64,000 nucleotides of DNA from Bacillus sp. SB49 (GCF_000469135.2 NZ_CP048117.1:2703501-2767500), one strand, 5' to 3'; numbered from the stretch's first letter, positions 20,479 to 31,059 are shown. Made by a program: numbers and translations. The notes: generated by a model from the sequence alone, not told the origin.

Positions 20479-21495
20479 TTATACCTCTTCCCACGGTCCG
20501 CCTTCATCCGCCATCTTAGGAAACTGTTTGCAGCCTTTTTCCCAAAGCTGAAGGGCCTTGGAAGGGTTGCCTGTATGATATACAGCAATGCTGTACCATT
20601 TATAATAGCCTCTCCGTCGAGTCACTTGTCTATCCTTCAATAGACGGAACCGATCCACGGCTTCCTGATAGTGGCCCGCCCTTGTAAGAATTTCGGCAAT
20701 TGCCACCTTCTGTTGCTCATGCATCGGATAAACATTACGCAGCAGACGGACATAATTCATCGCTTCCTCCGTCTTTCCCTGTTTTAATAAAAAGACGGCC
20801 AGATTCACATAACTTTGGATGTTAGAATGATCTTCTTCCAATATCGAACGTTCAAATTCCAAAGCCGCCTCCTGATCGCCGTTCATAAATAATGCATAGG
20901 CATATTTATGCTTCGCAAGCGAAAATTCCGGAAATGATTCCATCATTTCCTCCAGAACACTCAATGCCTGAGGCCACTCTTCGTGCTCTAGGTGATAAAA
21001 AGCTGTCTCCTGATAGATAAGAAGTTCATCTTCATCTTCAAATGCCCAATCATCTTCTTCGTCCTCTTCTTCTAAGTTATCCAACATGTCCCGAAGCTGT
21101 AAGGCAGCGTCCTCGAACTCTCCGTCCTCTGCCTGTTCCAAATAGGTTTCTACATACTTCTTCGCGTCACTTAAAAGACCAAGATGTGCATAATTGTTCG
21201 CCATCAAATAATAACAATCGACATATTCTTTGCCGAACTGCGCCAACACTTCCGTCAATACCTGATTGGCAGCATGATAAGAACCAACTTCCGTGTACAC
21301 GACAGAAAGTTGGCACTGATAGAGCGGTTCATCGGGAGAAGCTTCCATCGCTTTTTTCAGCCACTTCACAGCAGCACTGAAACGACGCTTTTTGAAAGCC
21401 TGAATCCCATGGGTGAAATAAAACGACCCTGATGGAAGAAATGGGATAATATTCGTATCCTTTTGTGCCGCTGTTTCTTTTAGTGATGTCGTCAT
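20479..21495 (-). CDS. yvcD: tetratricopeptide-repeat protein YvcD-like
   Basis: Cytoplasmic protein built mostly of TPR helices, 338 residues from the ATG at 21495, which has AATAGGGGGA in front; the longer frame has no ribosome site. Repeats are visible as pairs such as FSAAVKWLKKAMEASPDEP near residue 40, QALSVLEEMMESFPEF near 173 and QEAALEFERSILEEDHSN near 204. A very acidic stretch (LEEEDEEDDWAFEDEDE) near 137 splits the repeats. TPR proteins are protein-binding scaffolds; the partner is unknown. In B. subtilis yvcD also lies between the his operon and trxB. Confidence 0.83.
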   Translation of the reverse strand: MTTSLKETAAQKDTNIIPFLPSGSFYFTHGIQAFKKRRFSAAVKWLKKAMEASPDEPLYQCQLSVVYTEVGSYHAANQVLTEVLAQFGKEYVDCYYLMANNYAHLGLLSDAKKYVETYLEQAEDGEFEDAALQLRDMLDNLEEEDEEDDWAFEDEDELLIYQETAFYHLEHEEWPQALSVLEEMMESFPEFSLAKHKYAYALFMNGDQEAALEFERSILEEDHSNIQSYVNLAVFLLKQGKTEEAMNYVRLLRNVYPMHEQQKVAIAEILTRAGHYQEAVDRFRLLKDRQVTRRRGYYKWYSIAVYHTGNPSKALQLWEKGCKQFPKMADEGGPWEEV

Positions 21496-21536
21496 GACTG
21501 TCCCCCTATTTCCGTTTCCAATCTCACTAGTTATGC

Positions 21537-21542
21537 AGTATA
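21537..21542 (-). promoter_or_regulatory. possible extended -10 of yvcD
   Basis: Minus-strand TGTTATACT (TG-N-TATACT) lies 41 bases before the yvcD start, in the gap after hisI. No good -35 box is seen. No terminator separates hisI and yvcD, so read-through is also possible. Confidence 0.4.
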
Positions 21543-21584
21543 ACATAAATGTCGATATAGAAATAGGAGAAAAAGGTAACAAAA

Positions 21585-22208
21585 TCAGGAGTGTCTCTGC
21601 TCCAACACTTTCAGCACTTCATCAAGAGGAACACCACAATCCGTCAGAACCATCATCAAGTGGAACAGAAGATCGGCCGATTCCATAGCCAGTTCTTTCG
21701 GATCGTCGTTCTTCGCTGCGATAATCACTTCCCCGGCTTCTTCTCCTATTTTCTTAGCGATTCTGTCGATGCCTTCTGCAAACAGCTGCCCTGTATAAGA
21801 ATCCTCAGGGAGTGATGCTTTCCGTTCTGCAAGAATCGTCTGCAGTGTATCAAGAATCTGATACCGCTCTTCTTTAGGCTCTACGCCTGTGTTTGTCAGT
21901 TCCTCTGAAAAACAGCTGTAGTCCCCTTTATGACAGGCAGGACCAGCCGGGATAACCTGTACGAGCAAGGCATCCTGATCACAGTCATAGTGGATACTTG
22001 TTACACGCTGCGTATTCCCGGAAGTCTGACCCTTGTACCAAAGTTCTTCTCTGGAGCGACTGTAAAACACCGTTTCTTCTTTACGAAGGGTTTCTTTCAA
22101 AGATTCTTCACTCATGTAAGCAAGTGTCAATACAGTTTTAGATCTTGCATCCTGGACAATCGCAGGGACCAAGCCCTTTTCATCGTACTTCACATCGCTC
22201 ATATTCAT
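21585..22208 (-). CDS. hisI: bifunctional phosphoribosyl-AMP cyclohydrolase / phosphoribosyl-ATP diphosphatase
   Basis: Carries out the second and third steps of histidine synthesis. The fusion has 207 residues. The HisI cyclohydrolase domain (about 1-115) contains [14 protein letters not shown] and the zinc-site segment ending CHKGDYSCF. The HisE pyrophosphohydrolase domain (about 116-205) has [15 protein letters not shown] and [13 protein letters not shown] with its metal-binding acidic residues. It overlaps hisF by 4 bases and is the last his gene. Confidence 0.96.
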   Translation of the reverse strand: MNMSDVKYDEKGLVPAIVQDARSKTVLTLAYMSEESLKETLRKEETVFYSRSREELWYKGQTSGNTQRVTSIHYDCDQDALLVQVIPAGPACHKGDYSCFSEELTNTGVEPKEERYQILDTLQTILAERKASLPEDSYTGQLFAEGIDRIAKKIGEEAGEVIIAAKNDDPKELAMESADLLFHLMMVLTDCGVPLDEVLKVLEQRHS

Positions 22209-22963
22209 CGCACCGGCACTCCTTTTTCCTTCAAATAGGTTTTCACATTTGCTACGGATGTTTCTTTATAATGGAAGATCGAAGCTGCCAGGGCAGCGTC
22301 TGCATCGACCTCCGTGAATACTTCATGAAAATGTTCGGCGTGCCCCGCTCCTCCGGAAGCAATAACAGGAACGGAGACGACTTGCTGAACAGCTTTCAAT
22401 AGCGGAAGGTCAAATCCGGTTTTTTCGCCATCTTTATTCATGGAAGTAAGGAGGATTTCACCGGCACCCAGTCGAACTCCTTCTTCCGCCCATTCGGTCA
22501 CAAGCCAGTCTGTCGGTGTCCTCCCGCCGTGCGTGTAAACCCTCCAGTCTCCCGCTTCTTCGTCATACCTTGCATCAATGGCAAGCACGATGCATTGACT
22601 GCCGAAAAAATCTGAACCTTCTCGTATTAAATCCGGCCGTAATACTGCTGCGGAATTAAGGGACACCTTGTCCGCGCCGTTCCGAAGCGTCTCCTTCATA
22701 TCTTCAAGGGTGCGAATGCCGCCACCTACAGTGAACGGTATCGCAAGCTCGGAAGCGACAGCCCTTACGACGTCAATCATCGTTTTCTTCCCTTCATGGG
22801 TTGCGGAAATGTCAAGGAAGACCAGTTCGTCCGCTCCTTGTTCATCATACACCTTCGCCAGTTCCACAGGATCACCGGCATCACGGATGTCGACAAATTG
22901 GATACCTTTGACAACCCGTCCCTCTTTTACATCCAAACATGGAATGATCCGTTTCGATAACAT
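22205..22963 (-). CDS. hisF: imidazole glycerol phosphate synthase subunit HisF
   Basis: Cyclase subunit that uses ammonia from HisH to make imidazole glycerol phosphate and AICAR. It is a 252-residue TIM barrel. The catalytic aspartate of [15 protein letters not shown] is at residue 11. The second catalytic aspartate is in VLAIDAR near residue 130. Phosphate loops are seen at FTVGGGIR and VIASGGAG. The start codon overlaps the hisA stop by one base and the end overlaps hisI by 4. Confidence 0.97.
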   Translation of the reverse strand: MLSKRIIPCLDVKEGRVVKGIQFVDIRDAGDPVELAKVYDEQGADELVFLDISATHEGKKTMIDVVRAVASELAIPFTVGGGIRTLEDMKETLRNGADKVSLNSAAVLRPDLIREGSDFFGSQCIVLAIDARYDEEAGDWRVYTHGGRTPTDWLVTEWAEEGVRLGAGEILLTSMNKDGEKTGFDLPLLKAVQQVVSVPVIASGGAGHAEHFHEVFTEVDADAALAASIFHYKETSVANVKTYLKEKGVPVR

Positions 22964-23694
22964 CAGTCCTCCTCCACTTCTAATGCTTCACGCAAAGTGA
23001 ATTGATTCGTGTATAGCGCTTTACCGATTATAGAACCGACTACGTGCTTATCGCTGTATTCTTTCAGTTCTGTTAAATCATCCAGTCCTTTAATTCCACC
23101 GGAAGCAATGACATTAACACCGGTCTCTACGGCAAGCCGGGCTATTTCTTCCGTATTTGGTCCGGAAAGCATTCCATCTTTAGCAATGTCCGTATAAATA
23201 AACGTTTCCGCTCCTGCTTCGGCCAGCTCTTTACCTAAATCCACCGCACGAACCTTGGATTGCTCCAGCCATCCGGCTGTAGAAACGAAGCCATTCCTTG
23301 CATCAAGACCGATGGCAATCCTTCCGCCGTATTTCCTCAACAGTTGCTTCGTGGCTTCTGTTTCGCTGACGGCAAGTGAACCGATAATGACACGGTCAAC
23401 TCCTTTATCCAAGTAGTAGCGTACATCATCTTCCGTACGGATGCCCCCGCCGATCTGGACACGACAATCGAGCTCTTCGGCTGTACGAATAACATATTCC
23501 GCGTTCTTTCTTGAACCCGCTTTGGCACCGTCAAGGTCCACCATATGGATCCATGATGCACCGGCTTCCGCGAACTCTTTTGCTACTTCAAAAGGGTTCT
23601 CGCCATAAATCGTCTCTTTTGCGAAGTCCCCCTGTTCTAAACGAACACACTTGCCGCCACGCATATCGATGGCCGGGTATATAGTGAAAGTCAT
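22963..23694 (-). CDS. hisA: ProFAR isomerase HisA
   Basis: Amadori isomerase, fourth step of histidine synthesis. It is a 243-residue TIM barrel related to HisF. The catalytic aspartate in [14 protein letters not shown] is Asp9; the other is in YTDIAKDGM near residue 130. Two internal half-barrel phosphate motifs ([18 protein letters not shown]) show the family's ancient duplication. It lies 2 bases after hisH. Confidence 0.97.
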   Translation of the reverse strand: MTFTIYPAIDMRGGKCVRLEQGDFAKETIYGENPFEVAKEFAEAGASWIHMVDLDGAKAGSRKNAEYVIRTAEELDCRVQIGGGIRTEDDVRYYLDKGVDRVIIGSLAVSETEATKQLLRKYGGRIAIGLDARNGFVSTAGWLEQSKVRAVDLGKELAEAGAETFIYTDIAKDGMLSGPNTEEIARLAVETGVNVIASGGIKGLDDLTELKEYSDKHVVGSIIGKALYTNQFTLREALEVEED

Positions 23695-23696
23695 GA

Positions 23697-24335
23697 TTAT
23701 ACCACTCCCTGTTTACACATTACTTTGCAAAAATTCTCGAGCAGCTGCATCCCTGCCCGCCCACTCTTTTCCGGATGGAATTGACTTGCAACGAGATTTT
23801 CTTTACCGATGATCGCAGGAACTTCGACATGATAGTCGGAAGTCGCATAAAGAATTTCCCTGGCTTCAGTCCTGGCCACATAAGAATGGACAAAGTAGAC
23901 ATGTTCCGCTTTCACATTGGCAAGGAGAGGCTCGCCCGGCTTGTGAATATCAAGCTCGTTCCATCCCATATGAGGAACCTTATAAGACTTACCTTCTTCA
24001 TCTACACCTGGAAAACGGGTGATGGTTCCTGGAAAGAGGCCTAAACCCTCCGTCCATCCGCCCTCTTCACTGGATTCGAATAGCAGCTGCATACCAAGAC
24101 AGATCCCGTACAACGGAACACCTCTCGATACCTCCGCTTTGATGAATGGGATGAACCCATGAAGATCGAGAGCTTTCATCGCATCTGGGAAGGCTCCCAC
24201 ACCCGGCAGTATGTAGCCGTCGCAACCTTCCAGCAGTTCGGGACGGTCTCCGATACAATAGTCGACACCGATTCGCTCCAGCGCCTTGGAAACACTGAAT
24301 AAATTGCCCATTCCATAATCAATTATTCCGATCAT
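23697..24335 (-). CDS. hisH: imidazole glycerol phosphate synthase subunit HisH
   Basis: Glutaminase subunit that feeds ammonia to HisF. The ATG at 24335 is preferred: GAAAGGAAG lies before it and the protein then begins [15 protein letters not shown] as in the family; the longer frame would run back into hisB. The protein has 212 residues. The class I amidotransferase nucleophile is the cysteine in [13 protein letters not shown] near residue 82, and the His-Glu pair is in SQFHPEKSG near 185. Confidence 0.96.
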   Translation of the reverse strand: MIGIIDYGMGNLFSVSKALERIGVDYCIGDRPELLEGCDGYILPGVGAFPDAMKALDLHGFIPFIKAEVSRGVPLYGICLGMQLLFESSEEGGWTEGLGLFPGTITRFPGVDEEGKSYKVPHMGWNELDIHKPGEPLLANVKAEHVYFVHSYVARTEAREILYATSDYHVEVPAIIGKENLVASQFHPEKSGRAGMQLLENFCKVMCKQGVV

Positions 24336-24336
24336 T

Positions 24337-24930
24337 TCACAAACTTCCTTTCGTACTCGGCACACCCTTCACACGCGGATCAATGGTCGTTGCTTCATCC
24401 AAGGCTCGCCCAAGCGCTTTGAACATAGCTTCGATAATGTGATGGGTGTTTATGCCGTGGTGCAGAACAATATGTAGGTTCATCCGCGCTTCGACTGCAA
24501 GCTTCCAGAAGAACTCATGGACGTTCTCCGTATCAAATGTACCTACCTTATCTTTGGGAAGTTCTGCTCTCCATTCCAAGTGCGGTCGATCACTCAAATC
24601 AACAGCCACCGTTACAAGCGTTTCATCCATAGGGAGCGTCATAGACCCGTAGCGCTTCATCCCGTACTTATCCCCGACAGCCTTCCTCAGTGCCTGTCCA
24701 AGGCAGATGCCTATGTCTTCGGTCAAGTGGTGATCATCCACTTCGATGTCCCCTTTACCATCCACCTTTAAGTCAAATAGTCCATGCTTCGTAAACAGCT
24801 CCAGCATGTGTGACAGAAAGGGCACCTGCACATCCAAATCCGCTTTCCCCTGCCCGTCTATATTCAATTCCAGTCGGATATCTGTTTCTCTTGTCGTACG
24901 TTCAATTGCTGCACTTCTCGTCATTTCCAC
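24337..24930 (-). CDS. hisB: imidazoleglycerol-phosphate dehydratase
   Basis: Dehydrates imidazole glycerol phosphate, sixth step of histidine synthesis. The protein has 197 residues and is the monofunctional form without the histidinol phosphatase domain. Manganese-binding motifs are [11 protein letters not shown] near residue 65 and [19 protein letters not shown] near 155. It overlaps hisD by 10 bases and its stop is one base from the hisH start. Confidence 0.97.
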   Translation of the reverse strand: MEMTRSAAIERTTRETDIRLELNIDGQGKADLDVQVPFLSHMLELFTKHGLFDLKVDGKGDIEVDDHHLTEDIGICLGQALRKAVGDKYGMKRYGSMTLPMDETLVTVAVDLSDRPHLEWRAELPKDKVGTFDTENVHEFFWKLAVEARMNLHIVLHHGINTHHIIEAMFKALGRALDEATTIDPRVKGVPSTKGSL

Positions 24931-26195
24931 CGCTCCTTCCTGATTTCTACTGCTCTGGCGTGACCTTCGAGACCTTCAAGACGCGCAAAGCGGGCAATTT
25001 TATCTGCATTTCTTTTCAAGGCTGCCTCGCTGTAGGATATAACACTGGATTTCTTTAGAAAATCGTCGACCGTCAAAGGGCTGGAGAACCGGGCTGTACC
25101 GTTCGTCGGAAGCACGTGGTTGGGTCCAGCAAAATAATCCCCGACAGGTTCCGAGCTGTAAGGACCTAAAAAGACGGCTCCGGCGTTTTTGATCAGAGCA
25201 AGGTCGCGGAACGGATCCTCTGTTAGAACTTCCAGGTGTTCCGGTGCTATTTCATTCACCGTATCCACGGCCTCCTGCCATGTATCACAAATGATGATCA
25301 TTCCGTAGTCTTCTACACTCTTTCTGGCAATATCTGACCTTGGCAGCACTTTAACCTGCGTCCGCACTTCTTCCTTTACAGCTTCTGCGAGCGCTGCACT
25401 TGTTGTTACAAGCACGCTTGAAGATCGCGCATCATGTTCCGCCTGGGAAAGGAGGTCGGCCGCCACTTCACCCGGAAACGCTGTGTCGTCAGCGAGGATG
25501 GCGATCTCACTGGGACCAGCTATCATATCGATATCCACATCCCCGAAAACTTCCCGTTTCGCAAGAGCCACGTATATATTGCCGGGACCGGTTATTTTAT
25601 CAACAGGAGCTAAACTTTCTGTTCCATATGCCAATGCCGCAATCGCCTGGGCACCGCCCACTTTGAACACATTATCCACGCCCAGAATACGCGCCGCGAC
25701 CAGGACACCCGCCGGCACTTTGCCATCACTTCCAGGAGGAGTGACCATGACAATACGTTCCACTCTGGCTACCTGCGCGGGAATGACATTCATAAAAACA
25801 GAAGATGGATAGGCAGCTGTCCCTCCCGGCACATACACACCTGCTGCTGCGATTGCTGTAATCTTCTGGCCGAGAATCGAACCGTCCTGCGTGGTGTCAA
25901 ACCATGAATTCGGGAGCTGCTTTTCATGGAATCGGCGAATATTTGCCGCTGCCTCTTCCAAGATTTCTACATACCCGCCCTCTAGCGATTCGTAAGCCTC
26001 CTCGAATTCTGCTTCCGACACTTGGATGGAATTCAGCATAATACCGTCAAACTTTTGTGTGTAGTCTATAAGTGCCTGGTCCCCCATGACTTTAACATCC
26101 TGGATGATAGACTGCACCGTCTTCCGCTGCTCTTCTGTTCCTTGATCAACACTTCGCTTCAAGGAGATCCGGTCACTCTTCTTTACTATCTTCAT
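24921..26195 (-). CDS. hisD: histidinol dehydrogenase
   Basis: Oxidises histidinol to histidine in two NAD-dependent steps. The protein has 424 residues. The signature from [15 protein letters not shown] near residue 218 through LLSQAEHD near 243 is complete, and the zinc-binding and catalytic residues in APEHLEV near 322 and AGPNHVLPT near 356 are visible. It overlaps hisG by 4 bases and hisB by 10, so the genes are tightly coupled. Confidence 0.97.
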   Translation of the reverse strand: MKIVKKSDRISLKRSVDQGTEEQRKTVQSIIQDVKVMGDQALIDYTQKFDGIMLNSIQVSEAEFEEAYESLEGGYVEILEEAAANIRRFHEKQLPNSWFDTTQDGSILGQKITAIAAAGVYVPGGTAAYPSSVFMNVIPAQVARVERIVMVTPPGSDGKVPAGVLVAARILGVDNVFKVGGAQAIAALAYGTESLAPVDKITGPGNIYVALAKREVFGDVDIDMIAGPSEIAILADDTAFPGEVAADLLSQAEHDARSSSVLVTTSAALAEAVKEEVRTQVKVLPRSDIARKSVEDYGMIIICDTWQEAVDTVNEIAPEHLEVLTEDPFRDLALIKNAGAVFLGPYSSEPVGDYFAGPNHVLPTNGTARFSSPLTVDDFLKKSSVISYSEAALKRNADKIARFARLEGLEGHARAVEIRKERWK

Positions 26196-26830
26196 GCCTT
26201 TTCTCCTTCCATGACCAGACTCAAATTGGTAACCATCTGTTCGATTTCCTCACTTTTCAGTCGGTAGCTGACCGGGTTCACAATTAAACGGGACGTAATT
26301 TCTGTGATTTTTTCATATTCGATCAGACCGTTCTCCTTAAGCGTACGACCTGTCGATACAATATCGACAATTCGATCAGCGAGACCGATCAGCGGTGCCA
26401 GTTCGATGGAACCATTAAGCGGAATGATTTCTATCTGTTCTCCCTGTTCACGGAAATAGTCGGAAGCGACTTTGGGATACTTAGTCGCAATCTTTGGAGC
26501 AATTCTGCTGAGCGGCTGATCAGGAAGACCAGCAACAGCAAGGTAACAAGGGCTGATTTTCAAATCGAGAACTTCATATACATCCCGGTCCTGTTCAAGT
26601 AGGACGTCCTTGCCGGCGATGCCGATATCTGCTGCCCCGTACTCGACATAAGTCACGACATCCATCGGTTTTGCCATCATCACTCGGATATTCTCATCAG
26701 GAAACTCCAAAATCAATTTTCTTGATTCATCAAGATCGGCGCCCAGTTCATAACCTGCCCGCTTCATTAGTTCCGCTGCTTCTTCATAAATACGTCCTTT
26801 CGGCATGGCAATCGTCAATGGTTTACTCAT
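26192..26830 (-). CDS. hisG: ATP phosphoribosyltransferase, short catalytic subunit
   Basis: First and controlling step of histidine synthesis. The ATG at 26830 has GAAAGGTGG in front and gives [18 protein letters not shown]; length 212. This is the short HisG form, which lacks the C-terminal regulatory domain and needs HisZ. The catalytic PRPP loop is seen as [15 protein letters not shown] near residue 155. It overlaps the end of hisZ by 8 bases, matching a two-subunit complex made in step. Confidence 0.96.
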   Translation of the reverse strand: MSKPLTIAMPKGRIYEEAAELMKRAGYELGADLDESRKLILEFPDENIRVMMAKPMDVVTYVEYGAADIGIAGKDVLLEQDRDVYEVLDLKISPCYLAVAGLPDQPLSRIAPKIATKYPKVASDYFREQGEQIEIIPLNGSIELAPLIGLADRIVDIVSTGRTLKENGLIEYEKITEITSRLIVNPVSYRLKSEEIEQMVTNLSLVMEGEKA

Positions 26831-28004
26831 TCCCGCTACCACCTTTCGTTACATCCACCGTTTCTGCTAACTCCTTACGAAATGCTTGAATATCCGGGAT
26901 TTGATCCATATGCTGAAGCAATACTTTTCTCCCCGTCTCCCGATAGTCAGAAGCTAGAGAAAGACCCTTCTGAAAGCTGTCATCATCGACAATGATTCCT
27001 ACCCGTTCGTCGCTTCCTTCCCTCTCGTCCAATGCTTCCACTAGACGTTCCAGGTGAATGGCAAAGCCTGTAGCTGATGCATTCAGCTGGAAAGAAGGAA
27101 GCAGTGTATCGTATCGGCCGCCGTTGCAGAGCAGCGCACCTATGTGTGGTGCATACCCTTCGAATAGAATTCCTGTGTAGTAGTCCATATGGCTGATCAA
27201 ATTCAGGTCGAAATGAATGTAGCGTTCGACGCCATATTGTTTGAGCAGTCGGAATAACTGCTTCAATTCATTTACCGCCTGCATACATGATTGATTACGG
27301 GCAAGGGACCGGCTTGCATCGAATATTTCTTCTCCGCCCTTCAAGTTTAAAAGCTGGAGCAAAGCATCCTGCTTATCCCCGCTGATCGTAAGTTCCTTGA
27401 CCGCTTCTCTATATCCCACATAATTCTTACGGTATAAGTAATTCAAGAGCTTTTCCATTGTTTCCTGCTCTTCTCCGAGGAGGTCCTGGAAAAATGCCTT
27501 CACATAGCCGATATGCCCGACTGTAACGACAAAGTCCTGCAGCCCCGTCCGTTTCAAAGATTCGACGAGTAGTGCGATTACTTCCGCATCGGCATATGAC
27601 GAATGATCACCAATCAGCTCCGTGCCTACCTGCTCGAACTGGGCAGGCTTCCCGCCTTCCGTCTGTTGCGCACGGAACACCGGTCCATCATAAGCAAGCC
27701 TGAGAGGGAACTCTGAGTTTTTAAGCTGGGATGCAGCCACTCTTGCAATTGGTGCGGTCATATCCGGGCGCAGCACCAACGTGTGTCCCTGCTGATCGAG
27801 AAGCTTGAACAATTGTGTATCAAGCGTAGCACTCACTTTTCCAACTGTTTCGTGATATTCCATGATCGGCGTATCCATAAAAGAATAGCCATAAGATAAG
27901 ATTGTATCGGCTAATTTTTTACGTGCATTCGTTTTTTGATTATGAAAGAAGGGCAGCGTGTCTCGCATCCCTAAAGGTTTTTCAAACATTAGACGTTTAA
28001 CCAA
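26823..28004 (-). CDS. hisZ: ATP phosphoribosyltransferase regulatory subunit HisZ
   Basis: Histidyl-tRNA-synthetase-like protein without tRNA charging activity; it forms the complex with short HisG and carries feedback inhibition by histidine. The protein has 393 residues. Class II synthetase motifs are seen in [25 protein letters not shown] near residue 75 and [10 protein letters not shown] near 290. The start is a TTG at 28004 because AAAGGATGAG is correctly spaced for it; the nearest ATG (27989) is 22 bases from that site. It is the first gene of the operon. Confidence 0.94.
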   Translation of the reverse strand: MVKRLMFEKPLGMRDTLPFFHNQKTNARKKLADTILSYGYSFMDTPIMEYHETVGKVSATLDTQLFKLLDQQGHTLVLRPDMTAPIARVAASQLKNSEFPLRLAYDGPVFRAQQTEGGKPAQFEQVGTELIGDHSSYADAEVIALLVESLKRTGLQDFVVTVGHIGYVKAFFQDLLGEEQETMEKLLNYLYRKNYVGYREAVKELTISGDKQDALLQLLNLKGGEEIFDASRSLARNQSCMQAVNELKQLFRLLKQYGVERYIHFDLNLISHMDYYTGILFEGYAPHIGALLCNGGRYDTLLPSFQLNASATGFAIHLERLVEALDEREGSDERVGIIVDDDSFQKGLSLASDYRETGRKVLLQHMDQIPDIQAFRKELAETVDVTKGGSGNE

Positions 28005-28036
28005 CGGAACTCATCCTTTCCCCAAATCCTTTAGTC

Positions 28037-28052
28037 TGCTAACATGCTAACA
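28037..28052 (-). repeat. tandem 8-bp repeat over the his -10 box
   Basis: TGCTAACA occurs twice back to back (28037-28044 and 28045-28052) on the plus strand. It covers the -10 of the his promoter and the likely transcription start, a typical repressor position. The binding protein is unknown; a YerC/TrpR-family regulator is only a guess. Confidence 0.5.
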
Positions 28053-28072
28053 AAATAAAGATAGTGCGTCAA
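28044..28072 (-). promoter_or_regulatory. promoter of the his operon
   Basis: On the minus strand TTGACG (28067-28072), 17-base spacer, TAGCAT (28044-28049), with the likely transcript start about 33 bases before hisZ. There is no room for a T-box or attenuator leader. Confidence 0.8.
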
Positions 28073-28244
28073 ACATCTTTTCCTTTTTTTGCTTTTATTC
28101 ATCAATGATAGCAGAAAATGTCGAAATATTTCTGTAAATACGACATCTTATCATAAAAATATGCTTGAAATAGACGCTTTTCTCGTTTATTGCTAAAAAT
28201 GGATTATATTTATTGCCTTCTGTTAACCTTTTCTCGAAGCACAG

Positions 28245-28276
28245 AAAAAGAGCCCCTCCATTAAGAAAGGCTCTTT
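28245..28276 (-). terminator. terminator after the unknown membrane protein gene
   Basis: Stem AAAGAGCC / GGCTCTTT with a 14-base loop and five T on the minus strand; the stem abuts the stop codon at 28276-28278. Confidence 0.85.
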
Positions 28277-29097
28277 TATCTTTCCCTTGTATTCATTAAA
28301 AATAAGAAAGCAATTAAAGAGGCTGGAATCTTCCCCCTCTCTTTCCACTCAATCAAACAGCCGGGCATCTTCTCAAACCGGTCCGCCGCTTCCGAAGGGA
28401 TCGCACCACGCTTGATCATTGCCCATTCCTTACCAGCTTGATCTTTAACAAGAAAATGACCGATAAAGGCATCCCCTTCTGCAGTCCAGCGCTTATTATC
28501 CGTCCCGACATAGACAATCGTACGTTTCCCGGATTCCCGGTCTTTTGTTTCTTTGGTATAAGCGACGTACTCACCCGCATGGTTCTGAACGTACCCTCGC
28601 CAAGCAAATCCTCCTTTTTTCTCCATCGTGTACAAGAGGTTTCCTTCTCTGTCCGTCACTTCACATTCAAAGGAACGAATGTCAGACACAGAAAGCAATA
28701 CAGAAAGCTTTCTCCAAAGCGGATACTTCCCCAGTTTCCTTTCCTCTGCTTCTGCATATACGGCTCCATCCATATCCACCAGCACCGCATGGGCGGAATC
28801 TAATGTTTTCTGACCGACATACATCCTGCCTGGGACCCTCTCAATGGTCAAGGACGTTTCGTCAGCCTTGACATGCATATCCGTTTTCTTTGCTTTCTTC
28901 CAATCAACAAAACCAGTTCGCAAAAGGCCGATTCCGCCCAGCGTGAAAGCGAATGAGTATAAACCCATGAATGCAATAGAGACAGACCGGTACCAAAATA
29001 GTTCAACAAGGAAAAGAACCGCTAATATGGACAGCACCGTCCCTGCCAGCAGTTGGCGTTTCGCATCCTTTTTAATAAGTTCCTCTACACTCGTCAT
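28276..29097 (-). CDS. two-helix membrane protein with possible tubby-like C-terminal domain
   Basis: 273 residues. Two hydrophobic segments (about 17-34 and 40-60) lie close to the N-terminus, followed by a soluble domain of about 200 residues rich in beta-strand-type sequence (for example FECEVTDREGNLLYTME, GDAFIGHFLVKDQAG, EWAMIKRGAIP). The repeating pattern of short strands with GxLLY and WAMIKRG turns resembles tubby/LURP-one-like domains found in Bacillaceae; this is a pattern guess. GGAGG precedes the ATG. It is a single-gene unit between the his operon and glpD. No function can be given. Confidence 0.7.
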   Translation of the reverse strand: MTSVEELIKKDAKRQLLAGTVLSILAVLFLVELFWYRSVSIAFMGLYSFAFTLGGIGLLRTGFVDWKKAKKTDMHVKADETSLTIERVPGRMYVGQKTLDSAHAVLVDMDGAVYAEAEERKLGKYPLWRKLSVLLSVSDIRSFECEVTDREGNLLYTMEKKGGFAWRGYVQNHAGEYVAYTKETKDRESGKRTIVYVGTDNKRWTAEGDAFIGHFLVKDQAGKEWAMIKRGAIPSEAADRFEKMPGCLIEWKERGKIPASLIAFLFLMNTRER

Positions 29098-29174
29098 ATG
29101 TATCCCTCCTCTAACTGTTTCTACGGTTTGACTTAGAGAAAGGTTCCACTTCGCTGAAAACTGACTGTTGTTAA

Positions 29175-29203
29175 CAAAAAAGCCTCTCCTAATTGGAGAG
29201 GCT
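29175..29203 (-). terminator. terminator of glpD
   Basis: Perfect 9-bp stem AGCCTCTCC / GGAGAGGCT with a 5-base loop and a T-run on the minus strand, 15 bases after the glpD stop. Confidence 0.9.
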
Positions 29204-29217
29204 TCTTTAGCAGGTCT

Positions 29218-30885
29218 TTATACAAACTCCACCGGTTTAACTGCTTCTTCAAGCAGAAGGTTCAGTTCTTTCGTGTACTCTTGTTTCTGCTGTTCGGAAT
29301 ACCCAAGTGCAGTCGTCAAGTATTCAATAACGGAATCCTTGTGCTCATGTACCCAGTTGATATCAAAGAACAGGGCACCTGTACGGCGGACAAAGAAATC
29401 GACCGGCTTCATAACCAGTTCATTCTCCAATCCGTACGTAAGCTGAGCGAATACAACAGGATCCACGCCGGCTTGTTCCGCTTCCTGCCTGCGATTCTTA
29501 AGGTTTTGGAAAACCTTATCGACATTAGCACCATACAGGCGGATCAATTTATCCGCTACTTTAGCGTCCAGGCCGATGGAATCTCCAATTTTCATCCGTT
29601 CTTCTTTGAATTTCTTAAAGCCTTTGGATCCGCCGACTTCCCCACCGGAAATAGGCATATGTTTCGTTTCTGAATCAGAGTAACGAATGCCGTACTCTTC
29701 CGTCAATTGATCACGAACAAGATCAACGGCTGTCTGTGCCATTTTACGATAACCGGTAAGTTTACCTCCGGCCATGGAAATAAGCCCGGAATCCGAAACG
29801 AAAATTTCATCCTTACGGGAGATTTCAGACGGATCTTTTCCTTCTTCATGAATAAGCGGACGAAGACCGGCCCAGCTGGATTCCACGTCATTGGCGTTAA
29901 TTTCTACAGACGGGAACATCATATGAATAGAATTCAAGATATAGTCTCGGTCATCTTCTGTCATAGTCGGATGCGCAATATCTTCGTCATACGTCGTATC
30001 TGTTGTACCCACATAGGTCTTTCCATCACGAGGAATGGCAAAGACCATGCGGCCGTCCGGCGTATCAAAATAAATCGCCTGTTTCAATGGGAACTTGGCT
30101 TGGTCAAACACAAGGTGGACACCTTTCGTCAAATGAAGGGTCTTCCCTTTTTTGGAACCATCAATTTCACGTAATTCGTCTACCCACGGACCACCTGCAT
30201 TAATAATTTTCTTCGCTTTCACGTGGTACTGTTCATTCGTTACTGTATCTTCGACTTTAGCACCGGCAAGTTTGCCGCCGTCATCATAAATGAAATCAAC
30301 AACTTTCGTATAGTTCGAAGACAAGGCGCCGTGTTCAACTGCTTTCTTCATGACTTCCAGAGTCAAACGGGCATCGTCTGTTTTATATTCTACATAATAG
30401 CCGGCACCTTTCAGCCCCTCACTCTTAATCAAAGGCTCACGTTTAAGCGCTTCTTCCGCACTCATCATGGTACGGCGTTCTGATTTCTTAACACCTGCCA
30501 GGTAGTCATATACCCGCAGACCGATGTTCGTGGAGAACGGACCGAAGTTACCGCCTTCATGGAACGGCAGCAGCATCCATTCAGGAGTCGTTACATGTGG
30601 ACCGTTCTCATAGACGATCTCCCTTTCTTTCCCTACTTCAGCGACCATCTTCACTTCAAATTGCTTCAAATAACGCAACCCTCCGTGAACGAGCTTTGTC
30701 GAACGGCTGGATGTACCTGCTGCATAGTCCTGCATTTCTACGACAGCTGTTTTCATTCCCCGGCTTGCCGCATCTAAAGCGATTCCGGAACCGGTGATAC
30801 CTCCACCAATTACTAGAACATCCCACTCTTCCTGTGCCAAACGATTTAATTGATCCTGTCTTTCATAACTAGAAAGTGATTGCAT
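29218..30885 (-). CDS. glpD: aerobic glycerol-3-phosphate dehydrogenase
   Basis: Membrane-associated FAD enzyme that oxidises glycerol 3-phosphate to dihydroxyacetone phosphate and passes electrons to the quinone pool. The ATG at 30885 has AAGGAGAG in front and gives MQSLSSYERQ; length 555. The FAD site VIGGGITGSGIALDAASRG is near residue 24, and AGTSSRSTKLVHGGLRYL near 56 is the family signature. A leader of about 200 bases with a strong terminator hairpin precedes it, which suggests antitermination by GlpP as in B. subtilis. Confidence 0.97.
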   Translation of the reverse strand: MQSLSSYERQDQLNRLAQEEWDVLVIGGGITGSGIALDAASRGMKTAVVEMQDYAAGTSSRSTKLVHGGLRYLKQFEVKMVAEVGKEREIVYENGPHVTTPEWMLLPFHEGGNFGPFSTNIGLRVYDYLAGVKKSERRTMMSAEEALKREPLIKSEGLKGAGYYVEYKTDDARLTLEVMKKAVEHGALSSNYTKVVDFIYDDGGKLAGAKVEDTVTNEQYHVKAKKIINAGGPWVDELREIDGSKKGKTLHLTKGVHLVFDQAKFPLKQAIYFDTPDGRMVFAIPRDGKTYVGTTDTTYDEDIAHPTMTEDDRDYILNSIHMMFPSVEINANDVESSWAGLRPLIHEEGKDPSEISRKDEIFVSDSGLISMAGGKLTGYRKMAQTAVDLVRDQLTEEYGIRYSDSETKHMPISGGEVGGSKGFKKFKEERMKIGDSIGLDAKVADKLIRLYGANVDKVFQNLKNRRQEAEQAGVDPVVFAQLTYGLENELVMKPVDFFVRRTGALFFDINWVHEHKDSVIEYLTTALGYSEQQKQEYTKELNLLLEEAVKPVEFV

Positions 30886-31002
30886 ACGATCTCTCCTTCT
30901 TCCATTGATGTTCAATTTAATCGGTCTGATAGGGGTATTCCCTAAAACGGGCCCAAATATGTGTCCGATTGCTCATCGAGCGGCCGTCTCTTCCGTAGGA
31001 GA

Positions 31003-31059
31003 ATACAAAAAAAGAGACCACGAACACCTTTATGTATAAACATAAAGTTTCGTGGTCTC
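31003..31059 (-). terminator. leader terminator (attenuator) of glpD
   Basis: Perfect 12-bp stem AGAGACCACGAA / TTCGTGGTCTCT (31012-31023 and 31048-31059) with a nested CTTTATG / CATAAAG stem in the loop and seven T on the minus strand. It lies between the glpD promoter and gene, and also after glpK, so it can serve as the glpK terminator. Confidence 0.88.

Noticed and set aside
28005-28244. T-box or histidine attenuator before the his operon
   Set aside because: The promoter leaves only about 33 bases of leader; upstream sequence is AT-rich with no T-box stem or specifier loop seen.
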